From the NCBI GenBank assembly GCA_001931875.2, contig MSJH02000666.1:124001-188000 (forward strand): 64,000 bases of DNA, written 5' to 3'. Under the pieces are notes generated by a model. The model searched no databases and was not told where the DNA came from. It saw only the letters and a program-made list of their open reading frames with translations. This document shows, one piece after another, positions 21,834 through 32,800 of this stretch. The position numbers were made by a program, and so were the translations under genes. Positions within the stretch are counted from its first letter, which is position 1. Each line of letters starts with the position of its first letter. The DNA comes from Byssochlamys sp. IMV 00236. Its lineage: Eukaryota > Ascomycota > Eurotiomycetes > Eurotiales > Thermoascaceae.

Positions 21834-23632
21834 CAAAAGGCGCCGGGAAGGCTCCGGGGGTAAGACGTCTTCAGATCAGAGCCGCTCTGTAGACCCTCTT
21901 TCTAGGTCTCAGAACGGATGACTCGATCGCGGGGTATTTGATCTTGTCTTGATTAGTTACGCGGCGAGATAACGGATGACAACGCGATCGCGTCTATCGC
22001 GGTCAGTCCGATGGCTCTTATCGAGATGGGATGATGGAAACAGGAAGCAATAATAATAATAATAATAACGGCGGAGTCATACATCACCTCTCCTGCTGGA
22101 CCCTCGTCACCCGTATACCCGAGAGCTTTCCCTGAGCAACCGGACTGGCGGTTACCCGATCAGTTAAGTAGAGACGATCGATATGGAGATTCCCCAGATA
22201 CCAGCCGTTGCTGAATCTGGAATAGAACCCAGAGACGGTCTGGGGGCAGGTCCGGGAGGGTTTCAGAAAATCAACAAGATTCAAGCGTTCACACTCGATA
22301 CTCTTTACTGATTGATGGTCTGGTGGTGTTGTTCCAGAGAAGGGCAGAAGGGGGAGAGGGGGAGGGGAAAGCATGCAGGACTAGGGCAGGCAGAGCAGCG
22401 ATAGAGTAGGTATGAGCAGCTCCATGGCGAGTACCGACTCCAACTACGGGACTACTAGTAGAGAGCATCGGTGGGGGGGGGATTACTTAGTTATTGTAGG
22501 TTAGAGGCGGAGTCAGCGATCCGCGTGAAACGGTAAGTTTGGGCTGAATAATGGGAGGGGGCCGACGTCAACGGGACAGGAATGGGACTAACTATCAGGA
22601 TGACAGGCGAGGCGACTAATGATAACGGTTGTTGATTGATGGGCTAACTTATCTCATAGTTACTTGGGAGAGTTGGAATAATACTTGGGAACAGATGAGC
22701 GAACAGGCTCAGGAACACGTGAGTCAGTCAGTCAGGACTCAGTAGTTAGTCAGTCATTCTGTCCCATGAGGGGAACAAGAAGAGTAACTATCTACCTAGG
22801 TACCTAGGTCATTAATTAATTAATTAATAATCACTAACAAGTTCTTCCTTTGTATTATTTATTACCTCTATCTAATACTCAGTGGTGGTGGTGGCTGATA
22901 ACTACCATAGTAAATAAGATCTCACTAGAGATTCTGTCATGCTCATGCCTCCATTCCAGTTCTTTCTTTGATTCTTCCTCCCCTCATTCACTGATGGATT
23001 CCGTCGACAACCGATGGCCGACGTCACGGGTTCGCATGCTGACCCGGAGACCAACATCAGCCGGGCGCAACAATTCAAATGGCTAATGATTAACTAACTA
23101 ACTCACTATGGTAATTACATACCATCTACTAGCTACTGACTGCCAGACTAGAGTACCATAAATGACTCTAGTGGAAGGGTCGTGGCCTTGTTGGGGACCC
23201 CATGAAGAACCACTCCGCCATGTGTAGTCCGCTACACCCGTCACTGACTGGCGGAGAAGGGCCCCGACCGCTCAGCAGTGGAATGCCAACAGTTCCTTGC
23301 AACGTGGATCATCTCCATCGAGATCTCCATAGAAGAGAGGTACTAGCTAGTCTAGAAGCTCCAGGGTCGCAGTCCGGCGTATCCCGTCATGGCGGGTTTG
23401 ACTTGGTCAACTCAACAACAGACTTACTTGACTTCGTCAGGCACGTAGCTCATCCAGCACCCGTCAGGGACAAATGAAAAGGGCGCGTGGCTATCACGGT
23501 CAACAGGAGCCGGCTGCTGACTATTAGTTATACAGCTCACAGTCGCTGACACAGAAGTATTATTGTGGTTTTACACCGGGTATCGGATCTCTCTCTCTCT
23601 CTCGCTATTATACATTGGACCTTCCAGCCCGT
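21834..23632. other. Long 5' flank of the BCAS3-type gene and 3' flank of dpm2
   Basis: About 1.8 kb without a supportable gene. It is rich in simple sequence: an AAT-type run at 22050-22067, TGAGTCA at 22720-22726 within repeated GTCAGTCAGTCAG, a 16-bp perfect palindrome at 22794-22809, TTAA-type repeats at 22812-22829, and a CT run at 23589-23602. TGAGTCA matches the core bound by Gcn4/CpcA-type bZIP factors, but a role here is only inferred. Confidence 0.4.
22794..22830. repeat. 16-bp palindrome next to TTAA repeats
   Basis: ACCTAGGTACCTAGGT at 22794-22809 is a perfect inverted repeat and is itself a doubled ACCTAGGT. It is followed at once by several TTAA units. It can form a hairpin. 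Similar CCTAGG-containing pieces recur at 54558-54564 and 57077-57090 in this window. Confidence 0.7.
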
Positions 23633-24043
23633 TTAAGCCTTCTTCTTCGCGGCAGCCTTCGCCTTGGCAGCCTTCTTCTTGCTGCTCCGGATCATCATGA
23701 TTCCCAGGAATGAGCCCACAACTGCTGAGCCTAGCAGCGTGAGGATGACGGGGATACGGATCGCCCAGACGCGTGGTGGGAAGAGGTCATGGAGGGGGTG
23801 GCCAGGGTCAACAAAGGGCTTCGAAACGGTCAGTCGATTCTTGTTTTCTTTCTTTCTTTTCTTTTTTCTTCTCTTCTGTTCCTTCGTAGAAGACAGAGAG
23901 AACGTAGAGAATAGACGTACCATCAACAGAGTCCAAGCGGTGTAGTAGAGGAAGATCGCAGTTGCGACCAAGAGCATGGCGGATCCGACGAGTCGGCCGA
24001 GCTGAGATGTCAATTCTCCGCGCGTGCTTCGAGTTGGGGACAT
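23633..24043 (-). CDS. dpm2: Dolichol phosphate-mannose synthase regulatory subunit Dpm2
   Basis: Small ER-membrane subunit that stabilises Dpm1/Dpm3 and so supports dolichol-phosphate-mannose supply for N-glycans, O-mannosylation and GPI anchors. Exons 23921-24043 and 23633-23818 give 102 residues. The intron (23819-23920) starts GTACGT and ends TTCGAAG, with CTGAC as branch site. Two membrane segments are clear: LVGSAMLLVATAIFLYYTAWTLL and AIRIPVILTLLGSAVVGSFLGIMMI. The loop PFVDPGHPLHDLFPPRVW between them is the family hallmark. The C-terminal tail is unusually long and basic (KKKAAKAKAAAKKKA) and ends KKKA, which matches a KKxx dilysine ER-retrieval signal. Confidence 0.93.
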   Translation of the reverse strand: MSPTRSTRGELTSQLGRLVGSAMLLVATAIFLYYTAWTLLMVRLFSTFSLSSTKEQKRRKKKRKKENKNRLTVSKPFVDPGHPLHDLFPPRVWAIRIPVILTLLGSAVVGSFLGIMMIRSSKKKAAKAKAAAKKKA

Positions 24044-24394
24044 TTGCTTCTTACCATAATGACTGTAAGTAGTGTGAGACAGTGGAATCCACGTGAAGAG
24101 AAGGAACGGACGCGTAGGAGATTCACAGTTCGATCTCTTGTACAGTGAGTAAGTAGTAAATATTGTCTCGCTAGCTCACTTTCTCCTGGAGCTCCAGCTT
24201 GGCCTCTATTCCGTCACGTGACCGACCACCGCGCTAAGACTGCTGATGTGAACCATCCAACTTCCTTCGCCGCAGAACGACTTTGCTCGTGGCTGACACT
24301 CGCTCCCATCTTCGTGTTTCCGGGTTTCGTCTGGGATCAAATAGAGATCTGAAACCCGGATCACCTCGATCATTCATTCAGAACGGTTAGCAAG
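24044..24394. promoter_or_regulatory. Divergent promoter between dpm2 and cwc22
   Basis: This 351-bp region separates two divergent start codons. GTCACGTGAC at 24213-24222 is a perfect 10-bp palindrome with the CACGTG core used by bHLH factors such as Cbf1 relatives. CAGCTTGGCC and other GC-rich pieces surround it. No TATA box is obvious. Confidence 0.5.
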
Positions 24395-27103
24395 ATGACG
24401 GATCCAGTGATGCTGCAGTCAGCGGTGCGCTTGCCCACTCCGCCGCCCGGCACGTCGTACTCGCCGCAGCCTTCAGGATCGCGAAAGCGTTCGCCTCCTT
24501 CACGGTCGCCTTCGCCAAATCGTCGTCGGTCCCCTCCAGCTGGGCCCGCGAGGGACGATGCAGATCTTCCCCCGGTCGATTCGGAGCGCGCGATCGAGAG
24601 ACAGCGGCAGCTGGCCGAACGACTTCGTCAGCATGAAAAGCGCGAGCCTGCGCGCAAACCGATGACAGAGGAGGAGAAACAGGCTGCGGCAAAGGCGGAA
24701 TATGAGAAACTGTTGAACATGCGCTCCGGAGGAACCTATATCCCTCCAGCTCGGCTGCGCGCGCTCCAAGCGCAGATCACCGATAAGACGAGCAAGGAGT
24801 ATCAGCGAATGGCATGGGAGGCCTTGAAGAAGTCTATCAATGGTCTGATCAACAAGGTCAATGTCTCGAACATCAAGCATATCGTGCCGGAACTGTTTGG
24901 AGAGAACCTGATCCGTGGCCGTGGTCTTTTCTGCCGGAGCATCATGAAGGCACAGGCAGCTAGTCTGCCATTCACGCCTATCTACGCTGCGATGGCTGCA
25001 ATCGTGAACACGAAATTGCCACAGGTCGGAGAACTTCTGCTGAGCCGGTTGATCGTCCAGTTTCGAAAGGCGTTCAAGCGTAACGATAAAGCAGTCTGTA
25101 TCTCGTCTACCACCTTCATCGCCCATCTCTGCAATCAGCAGGTCGCCCACGAGATGCTCGCGGCCCAAATTCTCCTACTTCTTCTACATAAGCCTACAGA
25201 TGACAGTGTGGAGATCGCCGTGGGCCTGACCAGGGAAGTGGGCCAACATCTGGAAGAGATGAGCCAGCCGATCGCATTGGCGGTGTTTGACCAGTTCCGG
25301 AATATCTTGCACGAGGCAGACATCGATAAGAGAGTCCAGTATATGATTGAGGTGCTGTTCCAGGTCCGTAAGGACAGGTACAAGGACAACCCCGCCATCA
25401 GGGAAGAGCTGGACCTCGTCGAAGAAGAAGATCAGATCACGCATAGGATTGGTCTGGATGACGAGATAGACACACAGGATGGTCTCAATATCTTCAAATA
25501 CGACGCGCAGTGGGAGGAACACGAAGAGGCCTACCGAAGGCTCAAAGCCGAAATCTTAGGAGAAGGAAGCAGTGACGAAGAGGACGGATACGAGACTGAT
25601 GACAGTTCCGAGGAAGAAGAGGATGAGGAGCAGAAGCAGATGGACATCAAAGATCAGAGCAATACTGATCTGGTGAACCTGCGTCGCACGATCTACTTGA
25701 CCATCATGTCGAGTATCGACTTCGAAGAATGCTGTCACAAGCTGATGAAGATCTCTCTTCCGCCCGGGCAGGAGCCTGAGCTGCCCTCTATGACCATCGA
25801 ATGTTGTTCACAGGAGCGCACATACTCAAAGTTCTATGGTCTGATCGGAGAGAGATTTGCGAAGCTCAACCGTCTCTGGTGTGATCTCTTCGAGGCTGCA
25901 TTCGCCAAATACTACGAGACTATTCATCGCTACGAGACGAATCGGCTGCGTAACATTGCTCGCTTCTTTGGCCATATGCTGAGCACAGATGCTATTGGGT
26001 GGCATGTTCTGTCCATCGTCCACTTGAATGAGGAGGAAACAACATCCAGCAGCCGTATCTTCATCAAGATCCTCTTCCAGGATCTTGCAGAGAGCTTGGG
26101 TCTGCCGAAGCTACGAGAGCGGTTCCAGGATGAGATTCTGCGACCCAGCTTCGAAGGAATATTCCCGACGGACAACCCACGCAACACCCGTTTCTCCATC
26201 AATTACTTCACCAGCATTGGTATGGGTGCACTTACCGAAGAGATGCGTGAGCATCTCAAGAACCTCCCCAAACCTACTCTGCCTACTCTCCCCCCACCTA
26301 GAGAGGAGTCGGACGCAGAGTCAGTCAGCTCATATTCGAGCTATTCATCGTACACGGGCTCCTCCCGCTCTCGCTCTCGCTCTCGATCACTATCCCGTGA
26401 CCGTCGCCGCGGGCGTTCTGTGAGTCGGGGACGGTCTTACAGCCGCTCCATCTCGGCCTCAAGGTCAGGAAGTTATACACCATCGCGCTCTCGATCGCCA
26501 GTGTCTCGCTCTCGACGTCGCGCGGGCTCCTACAGCCGTTCCCCAACACCTGTTCGCCGCAGAGCGAGATCAGACTCTCGTACACCTCCAAGGAAGTCCG
26601 CGGCATCGAGGCGGGGACGGGATAGGTCTTACGACTCAAGAAGCTCGGTCAGCAGAAGTCCTAGTCCGTACCAATCGCGAAAAGACCGACGCTCGCCATC
26701 TCGATCGGTCACGCCGCCTCGACGACGCGATTCTTACGCTAAGAGGGCCCGAAGCTACTCTAGATCGCCCTCTCGCTCAGTTTCTCCTCCGCCCCGCCGC
26801 GCAGCAGCACCACGTGGACGGCGATACTCGGATTCTGTATCCCCTCCGCCACGTAGACGCGGAGGCAGGAGTGTATCCGCTTCGCGCTCACCGCCTCCTC
26901 GACGTGGAGGCCGGAGCGCCCGGGATCGCAGCTTCAGGAGAAGCATCAGTCGGTCCGTGTCACGCACGCCGAGTCCTCCACTGAACAAGGGACGACGTGT
27001 ATCTTTGAATGTCACACGGTCCATCTCTCCGGCTCCTGGTCGACGACGCTCACTATCAAGATCACCACGTCGCGTTGTGCCAGCGGGTCAACGTCGGGAC
27101 TAA
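24395..27103 (+). CDS. cwc22: Pre-mRNA-splicing factor Cwc22
   Basis: Spliceosome component needed for the first catalytic step; in animals it also deposits eIF4A3 of the exon-junction complex. It acts in the nucleus. A single exon gives 902 residues. An N-terminal Pro/Arg/Ser region with SPSPNRRRSPP precedes the signature MRSGGTYIPPARLRALQAQI. The MIF4G domain spans roughly residues 145-340 (MAWEALKKSINGLINKVNVSN, FGENLIRGRGLFCRSIMKAQ). An acidic hinge (GEGSSDEEDGYETDDSSEEEEDEE) leads to the MA3 domain at about 425-540 (LRRTIYLTIMSSIDFEECCHKLMKI). Residues about 640-900 are a long Arg-Ser domain, which is longer than in yeast Cwc22 and resembles metazoan SR tails. No intron is needed. Confidence 0.96.
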   Translation: MTDPVMLQSAVRLPTPPPGTSYSPQPSGSRKRSPPSRSPSPNRRRSPPAGPARDDADLPPVDSERAIERQRQLAERLRQHEKREPARKPMTEEEKQAAAKAEYEKLLNMRSGGTYIPPARLRALQAQITDKTSKEYQRMAWEALKKSINGLINKVNVSNIKHIVPELFGENLIRGRGLFCRSIMKAQAASLPFTPIYAAMAAIVNTKLPQVGELLLSRLIVQFRKAFKRNDKAVCISSTTFIAHLCNQQVAHEMLAAQILLLLLHKPTDDSVEIAVGLTREVGQHLEEMSQPIALAVFDQFRNILHEADIDKRVQYMIEVLFQVRKDRYKDNPAIREELDLVEEEDQITHRIGLDDEIDTQDGLNIFKYDAQWEEHEEAYRRLKAEILGEGSSDEEDGYETDDSSEEEEDEEQKQMDIKDQSNTDLVNLRRTIYLTIMSSIDFEECCHKLMKISLPPGQEPELPSMTIECCSQERTYSKFYGLIGERFAKLNRLWCDLFEAAFAKYYETIHRYETNRLRNIARFFGHMLSTDAIGWHVLSIVHLNEEETTSSSRIFIKILFQDLAESLGLPKLRERFQDEILRPSFEGIFPTDNPRNTRFSINYFTSIGMGALTEEMREHLKNLPKPTLPTLPPPREESDAESVSSYSSYSSYTGSSRSRSRSRSLSRDRRRGRSVSRGRSYSRSISASRSGSYTPSRSRSPVSRSRRRAGSYSRSPTPVRRRARSDSRTPPRKSAASRRGRDRSYDSRSSVSRSPSPYQSRKDRRSPSRSVTPPRRRDSYAKRARSYSRSPSRSVSPPPRRAAAPRGRRYSDSVSPPPRRRGGRSVSASRSPPPRRGGRSARDRSFRRSISRSVSRTPSPPLNKGRRVSLNVTRSISPAPGRRRSLSRSPRRVVPAGQRRD

Positions 27104-28384
27104 GTGCCCAAAGGAATATTGAGATCGCATAACCATTTGAAACCGCTCACAAAAAAAAAAAAAAAAAAATGGATACCGAAGCCTTCGTCTATACCCATAG
27201 GACAGCACAAAGGGCGTATGCAAAGGGGGATACCGGGAAGACCGCAAATAGTTCAAAAATCATCTACTCACATGTTTCTTCTCACTGGGAATGAATGGAA
27301 AGGAAGTCCACAAAGGTGTTTCTGTCATTGTTTGGGAGTTTTCTATTTTTTAATTTCTTTTCTTTACAGTCCATTCTCAAGAGATTGGCCTGATGATCCA
27401 TTAGGTTCGAATACGGATATTTTATCCCCCTCAGCAGTGGCGAATTCATCATATTTGTATTGTAACTAGATGAAATAAGTTAACAAATACCTCATGAGTC
27501 AGCATGTTATTTGCTAGTTAGTTAGTTATTATCTTTCTGTATTCAGACTGAACTAAACTAAGGTGTCTAGGCAGGCTATGGTCAGTTTAGTCTTCTGGGC
27601 ATAAAATAGCACTAGAGGATGCGAAGTTGGTTGGTATGTATATATATATATATAATAATTCCAAGTCCTGTTTCTTTCGATGTATTCGTGAAAAGAAAAG
27701 AAAAGTTTAACCCACTATTACTACTTACCCGATGTAAAGTCCCTATTCTAGAGAATGAAGGAAGGCACTTGGAGTAAAATGATGGAGAAGAAGAAGATAT
27801 AATATGCAACATAACTAGTTACACAGACGCATATATGCATTTGAAACAAAACAAGAATAAGAACAGTATATTTCATAATGCAAAGCAAAGCAACTAAAGA
27901 GCCTATCCATCCCGCTTTATCCCCTTCCTTGGAGAGAGAAGAGAGAAACAAGGGGACGGGTAGGATCGGAGATTTAATTGATTAATTGATCAAATTGTGG
28001 CGCATGAGAGTTTCTTTTTTCTTTTTCAGATTATGAGATTATCATTGATTATGAATGCAAACTGGTGGGTTTGAATATGCCAATGCTAAGAAAAAAAAAA
28101 ATAAAATAAAAATAAAAAAGGGAAGGAAACACATGCAACAAGACGCCGTCTTATAAGCTTAGTAATTGCTAAATAGAACCATGAACCATGTAATGATAAG
28201 GGGGAAAAGTTTATGCTTCTAATGTGGCGCTTTGGCCGTGATCGATCATTCTACTATGCGTAATTGGTTGGTGGAGGAGATTAGTTGTTCTGGAGAAGAA
28301 GGGAAATATTAGCTCATATATCTGGTTTGTTTTTGGAAAGTGATATGCTAAGTATGCGATAATAAGCTTGGGATAGGTGGTGGC
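27104..28384. other. Intergenic, convergent 3' ends of cwc22 and the RRM gene
   Basis: About 1.3 kb of AT-rich sequence. It holds an A-run at 27151-27169, TA repeats at 27638-27652, T-rich and A-rich tracts near 28015 and 28090-28120, and TTAG repeats at 27515-27527. No gene is supported. Confidence 0.5.
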
Positions 28385-29866
28385 TCACTCACTCTCATAA
28401 TCAATCCCGTTCGTGATATCCTTGGTCTTCTTCCCGACCACTGATCCGTTAACGACAAAGGGTTCACACTTGGAATCCTTCGAGGAAGAGGTTGAACCTC
28501 TTCTTTCATCGCCGCTCGTTGATGTGCTTGTATCTGCTTTAATCTGGTCCTTGTCCTCGAAAGGCACGGTGTCTTCCGAGCTGCATGATACCGGAGCGTC
28601 CCTGTCAAACTTCACTCGGATTCTAGCACCCTCGAGCATAGTATTGTCCAACTTGGCCATTGCTTGTTTCGCCTGTTCTGTTGTCTGGAACGTTGCCTTG
28701 GCCTGACTTCTGCGACGACCAGTTCTGCGATCCTCGAGAATCTCGCAGTGCTCAACTGTCCCCGCGGCGCTTAGATAGGTTTTGAGTTCAGATATCTCGG
28801 TCTGTGGTGCAACATTCTGGATGAAAACATATCTACTGGGAGTATAGTACGTTGGAGACATGGAGTGCGTTCTGTGTCGATTGTATCCAGACTGGTGGTT
28901 CCGCTCGGATCCAATGCGTTGATAACTTGTCCGTCTCCCAGTTGCAAAGCAACGGTTTGAAGCGTCGTGCGCAGACGGTAGCCATGATGGAGAGTAGGGG
29001 AACGTAGGAAAGTTCGGGGAGTCGTAAAGAGGAGACGGCACAGTTGCTACCGGTGAAAGAGCAGGCATAGGACCCTTCCCGTTGATCATCAGGGATGCTG
29101 GAACCGAGACAGACGCCATAGGAAGGGCAGGAGGGTATGCAATTGTCGTTGCGCTCGGGATGGATCCATATTCTGTTTGGTGGTGATACGTAGGAGTCGG
29201 TGGCACTGTGGGCATTCTAATACATTGCAGCGTCAATGAAGACCACTCTTCGATAATGGCAGCGGTTCCCATCAAAAACGCATATAACGGGAATGAAGTT
29301 GATAGCACCTACTCTGCAGAATGGGACGAACTCGGAGTAGTTATACCGGTCACTCTTGGTGGAGAGTAACCTCCAATATAGACGGGCTGCGCAACGCAAG
29401 GCGGGCTTTTTGTCGGTCCAGCAATCGGTCGAGTAGGCGAGCTCGTCCGGGATAAAGTCACAGTCAGGCTCTGTCCATCCCAACCGCTGCTAGCTAGTCT
29501 ATCTGGGAGTAATAGGTCAGCATTGGCGCACGCAAGCTAGAATGAAGAGAGGGTTTAACACACGATAAGTACGCCACGCCTCGTCCTCGTTCTTCACGAT
29601 AATCTGGCCAAGCCCCGTCGGGAACCCATGCTGGTCATCGTACACCACTGCTTGCCGGATGTGCAGGGCAGTCTGGCGCACCAAATCTTTAAGTTCTTGC
29701 CATCGGCAATGTGCTGGAATCTGCAACGTGCGTAAGTCACTGGTCGATTATTGCAATCAAAACATAGTATTGTTGTGGGCTTACTTACTCCACGAATAAA
29801 TAGAACAAACTCAGTCTCAGAGCTTCTCGTTTTTGGTCGTCCTCTTTCCCGTGGCGGGGAGGGCAT
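28385..29866 (-). CDS. RNA-binding protein with two RRM domains
   Basis: A probable cytoplasmic or nuclear mRNA-binding regulator. Exons 29789-29866, 29564-29720, 29313-29502 and 28385-29216 give 418 residues from the ATG at 29866; phases agree at all junctions. RRM1 has RNP2-like VLFIRGIP and RNP1-like GFPTGLGQIIVK, with HCRWQELKDLVRQ as helix 1. RRM2, around residues 250-330, has YVFIQNVAP, RRSQAKATF and an ARIRVKF strand 4. Between them lies a Pro/Ser/Tyr-rich linker (HHQTEYGSIPSATT). The C-terminus is Ser/Asp-rich and ends GIDYESE. The overall plan recalls fungal sporulation and meiosis regulators of the Msa1/Nrd1 kind, but I cannot assign an orthologue. An acceptor at 29907 leaves the frame open upstream, so one more 5' exon is possible. 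Confidence 0.8.
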
Positions 29867-32800
29867 AGCGTCCGCTGGCTGTTTTCTGATAGACTCCACG
29901 TCGACACTAATATGCAGCAAAGGAAAGTCAGAAATCAGTCCTGGATAACAAATTGGTGACCTTGGTTTAGGAGACAACAAAGGTTGCTTTTGTGCTACTT
30001 GAGATACGAGGCAAATTTGGAAAACCTGCGTCTGGGTATCACACGCAAAGGGGGAATAACCTCATGAGGTGCTAAGCTCCAAAGCTGCTTGCTGTTTGAC
30101 CGCTTGTTTAATGCTCACCGACGGAGGTATATAACCGCAGCACCGAACCAGAAATGAAAGGAGGAAAGGTCGAAGACGGGTCCCGGTGTTGGATGAAGTC
30201 GCTTGTTTCATGGACGGTAATCATAAAGAGGCAACGAAGAGCATGACAGCTTGGCGAAACAGGCGGCGAGGGAACGCAGACAATAAGTCTGCTATTTCCA
30301 ACGCTGCTAGCCGATAATCCAGTGGGTGTGAAGCAGAGATTGTTAAAGGGGCTAGAAATTCCGGCTTGTACTATGTATGGGCCTGTTGGCCGTTTGAAGC
30401 TACTTCGGGAATGATGTGTGAGATGTTAGAGATTATTTGGGGATGAAGCGATCGAAGACATACCACAGAGACATGGCCTTAGAGGTATACAAAGAAAAGG
30501 AAACATTAAACCCAGCTCTGCATGCTGTCAATGGTCCCACCTGACGGGTATCATACTATTTGTCACTGCGGGCAAGATCCCCGGAAAGGGCCAGATGGCT
30601 GAGGCTGGAGATACGTCGCAGCGCCAGCGCGGGAAAGCCACAGATCACTCCTTCGGCGAATAATAAAGGGTCGAAGCCGATAGGATCATCATGGAGAAGG
30701 GAGATGAGTGATGCATTCTCTTCCTTTCCTCCCGACTTCCTTCGCATCATGTAAGTCACCCCGCTGGGTGTGCTATGGCCCCGGATGATTTGCAGGTATT
30801 TGCTAGCTTTTCCTCGCAGCAGTGCAAAGTAGTAAACTGCGCTGCCCCTGGTTGCATCGCATGTTCCGGAGAGATCTGCGGACCTTGGCTTTGTCATTTC
30901 GGTACAATGCTCATATCACTAGCTGGTCCGTCTCGAGGTATTCTCGGTTACGTACAGTTTCTGCTGTAGTTACTCCATCCGTCCAAAGTACTGAAGCGAG
31001 CCAATTTGGCAATTCTGGGAGTACCGGGACTCCTTTTGCTATGGTTACATGTACCGGTTGTATGGTAGCAAATCGCAGATTAGGGCTATACAGCCCAAGT
31101 ATTTGAAGAAGATGATGGACTGGCGTACACCTTAAGTTCGGCGGATGTGGCTTGCAAGGACTCAAGGAGTAGCAAGCGCCATGACAGGTGGGCCACTCCT
31201 GTCTGACACTGCAATGGGCCGAAGTTTTATCAGCAGCTGCAAGGTGGGTGAGCGGTCAGAGCGTTTGTTATTTCTTTTTCCTTTCTTTCTTTCTTTCTCT
31301 TTTCTTTTTTTGTTCGCCTTGGATTGTGCGGTATCGATCAAAGGATCACTGGAAATGCTCTTAAAATAGTCTGTAATTATCTCGGACCAGGCTCCCAGAC
31401 AGTGACAGACTAGAAACCGGAAAGCGTAGGCCCGTAGCTGTACTCTTAAAATAGTCGTGGATTCGAAGGAATGACACCTGTAGCTTCTTGCCGCCGGGCC
31501 CCTTGATCAACCGAAGACTCCGATGATAAAGCCGCGATAGTCCATGCTTTGGGAAACGCAGATCATTGCGATCGTCGATCGATCATTGTCAAGGGAATCC
31601 CTGAGAGATGAGAGACATGGGCGCTAGAATAATCAACGCGTGTGAGGTGTCATATAGCATCGCACTTCGCAGCGCTTAGTGCTCCGTACGTTGAGCAGGG
31701 TCAAAACCGCCGCGATTGGAAGGAGTGCTCAGGAAGCAGACTTGGCAGTAGCACAGAAACCCAAGCTTAGTCTCATTAGTTACCAGCAAGGGTGGCGCAA
31801 ACCGCTATGGCCTCGAGGAGTTATTTATACACAGTTCTTAGAACGGGTTCTGGCAGAGAAGCTAATTCATGCTATCATTTCAAAAATGTGAAGTAAGAGA
31901 GCCTGCAAAATGCAACCCTGTAAAAATAGTGATCGATCGGGTGTGCGAATCTTGGATTAGTTAGTTCACTGTCGGTCTGTAGCGTCGAGTACCCCGGTCC
32001 AGCAAGTGGAGGGAACTATACTAGCGATATCGAATCTCACATTCCGCCATCTTAGTGAGAATTTGTGCTCCTTGGCTCGGGATTTGCGCTGCATACGGAT
32101 CTGGAGACCGTTTCAGCTCATGGGGATGCCGTCCAGGAACTGGTACCTGAAAACCACTTATGGTTGGATAAGATCATCAATCTCAAGCCTCGTAAGATTG
32201 TCCAGGGTATCGTCCGTCCAAAACCGTGGAGCATCTCACAAGCCCTTGCGCTAAACTGGCAGAAGCTGTCGAGGCTGAATGGCGCACAGCAGATAGGCGC
32301 CGTGGCCGCGGTCTGACACCTTGGACCCTGTCCTCGGAGAAGTGCGAAGTGATCTCTTCGGTGGAGGCTGTACAGAAGACTCTCATACAGTCAATCTGAT
32401 ACAGTAGGAAACTTCCCGCTGTCGCGATTGCGGCGGTGCCGGAGTGATCCCCCGATTAGGTACGATCTCGACTTACCACTGGGAACGAGGACGGGCCATA
32501 CGACAATGGTCAGTTGGACACTCAATCGTTATGATCGCGGTATAGATAGCTCTACTATACGAAAGGCTTGTCACTTTGGGTTCCGTAGGCTCTTATCCCT
32601 CTGGTATTGTAGCAGTTAGCTATTGGCTGAACAGCTTCAAGGTAAACGGACTCCATCCATCCTGTGTCGCAAGTGCAACAGCTGTCACTCCTATTAGGAA
32701 TCTGATGAGTTCCGGGATCATCTACCGGAACGAGAAGGTTCCTGGCTCGTGTAACCTAGTCATCTCAGCATCTCAGTATCTCAGCGTTCCTGACTCTAGC

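Noticed and set aside
22084..22374. 96-codon minus frame upstream of the BCAS3-type gene
   Set aside because: Low-complexity start (Pro/Leu) and no link by splicing to the downstream gene that keeps frame with confidence.
30556..30897. 113-codon minus frame in the gene-poor region
   Set aside because: No homology I recognise and no supporting splice or start features; similar lengths occur by chance in GC-moderate DNA.
32065..32316. 83-codon plus frame with protein-like composition
   Set aside because: Short, overlapped by another open frame, with no motif. Not enough to call a gene or a relic.
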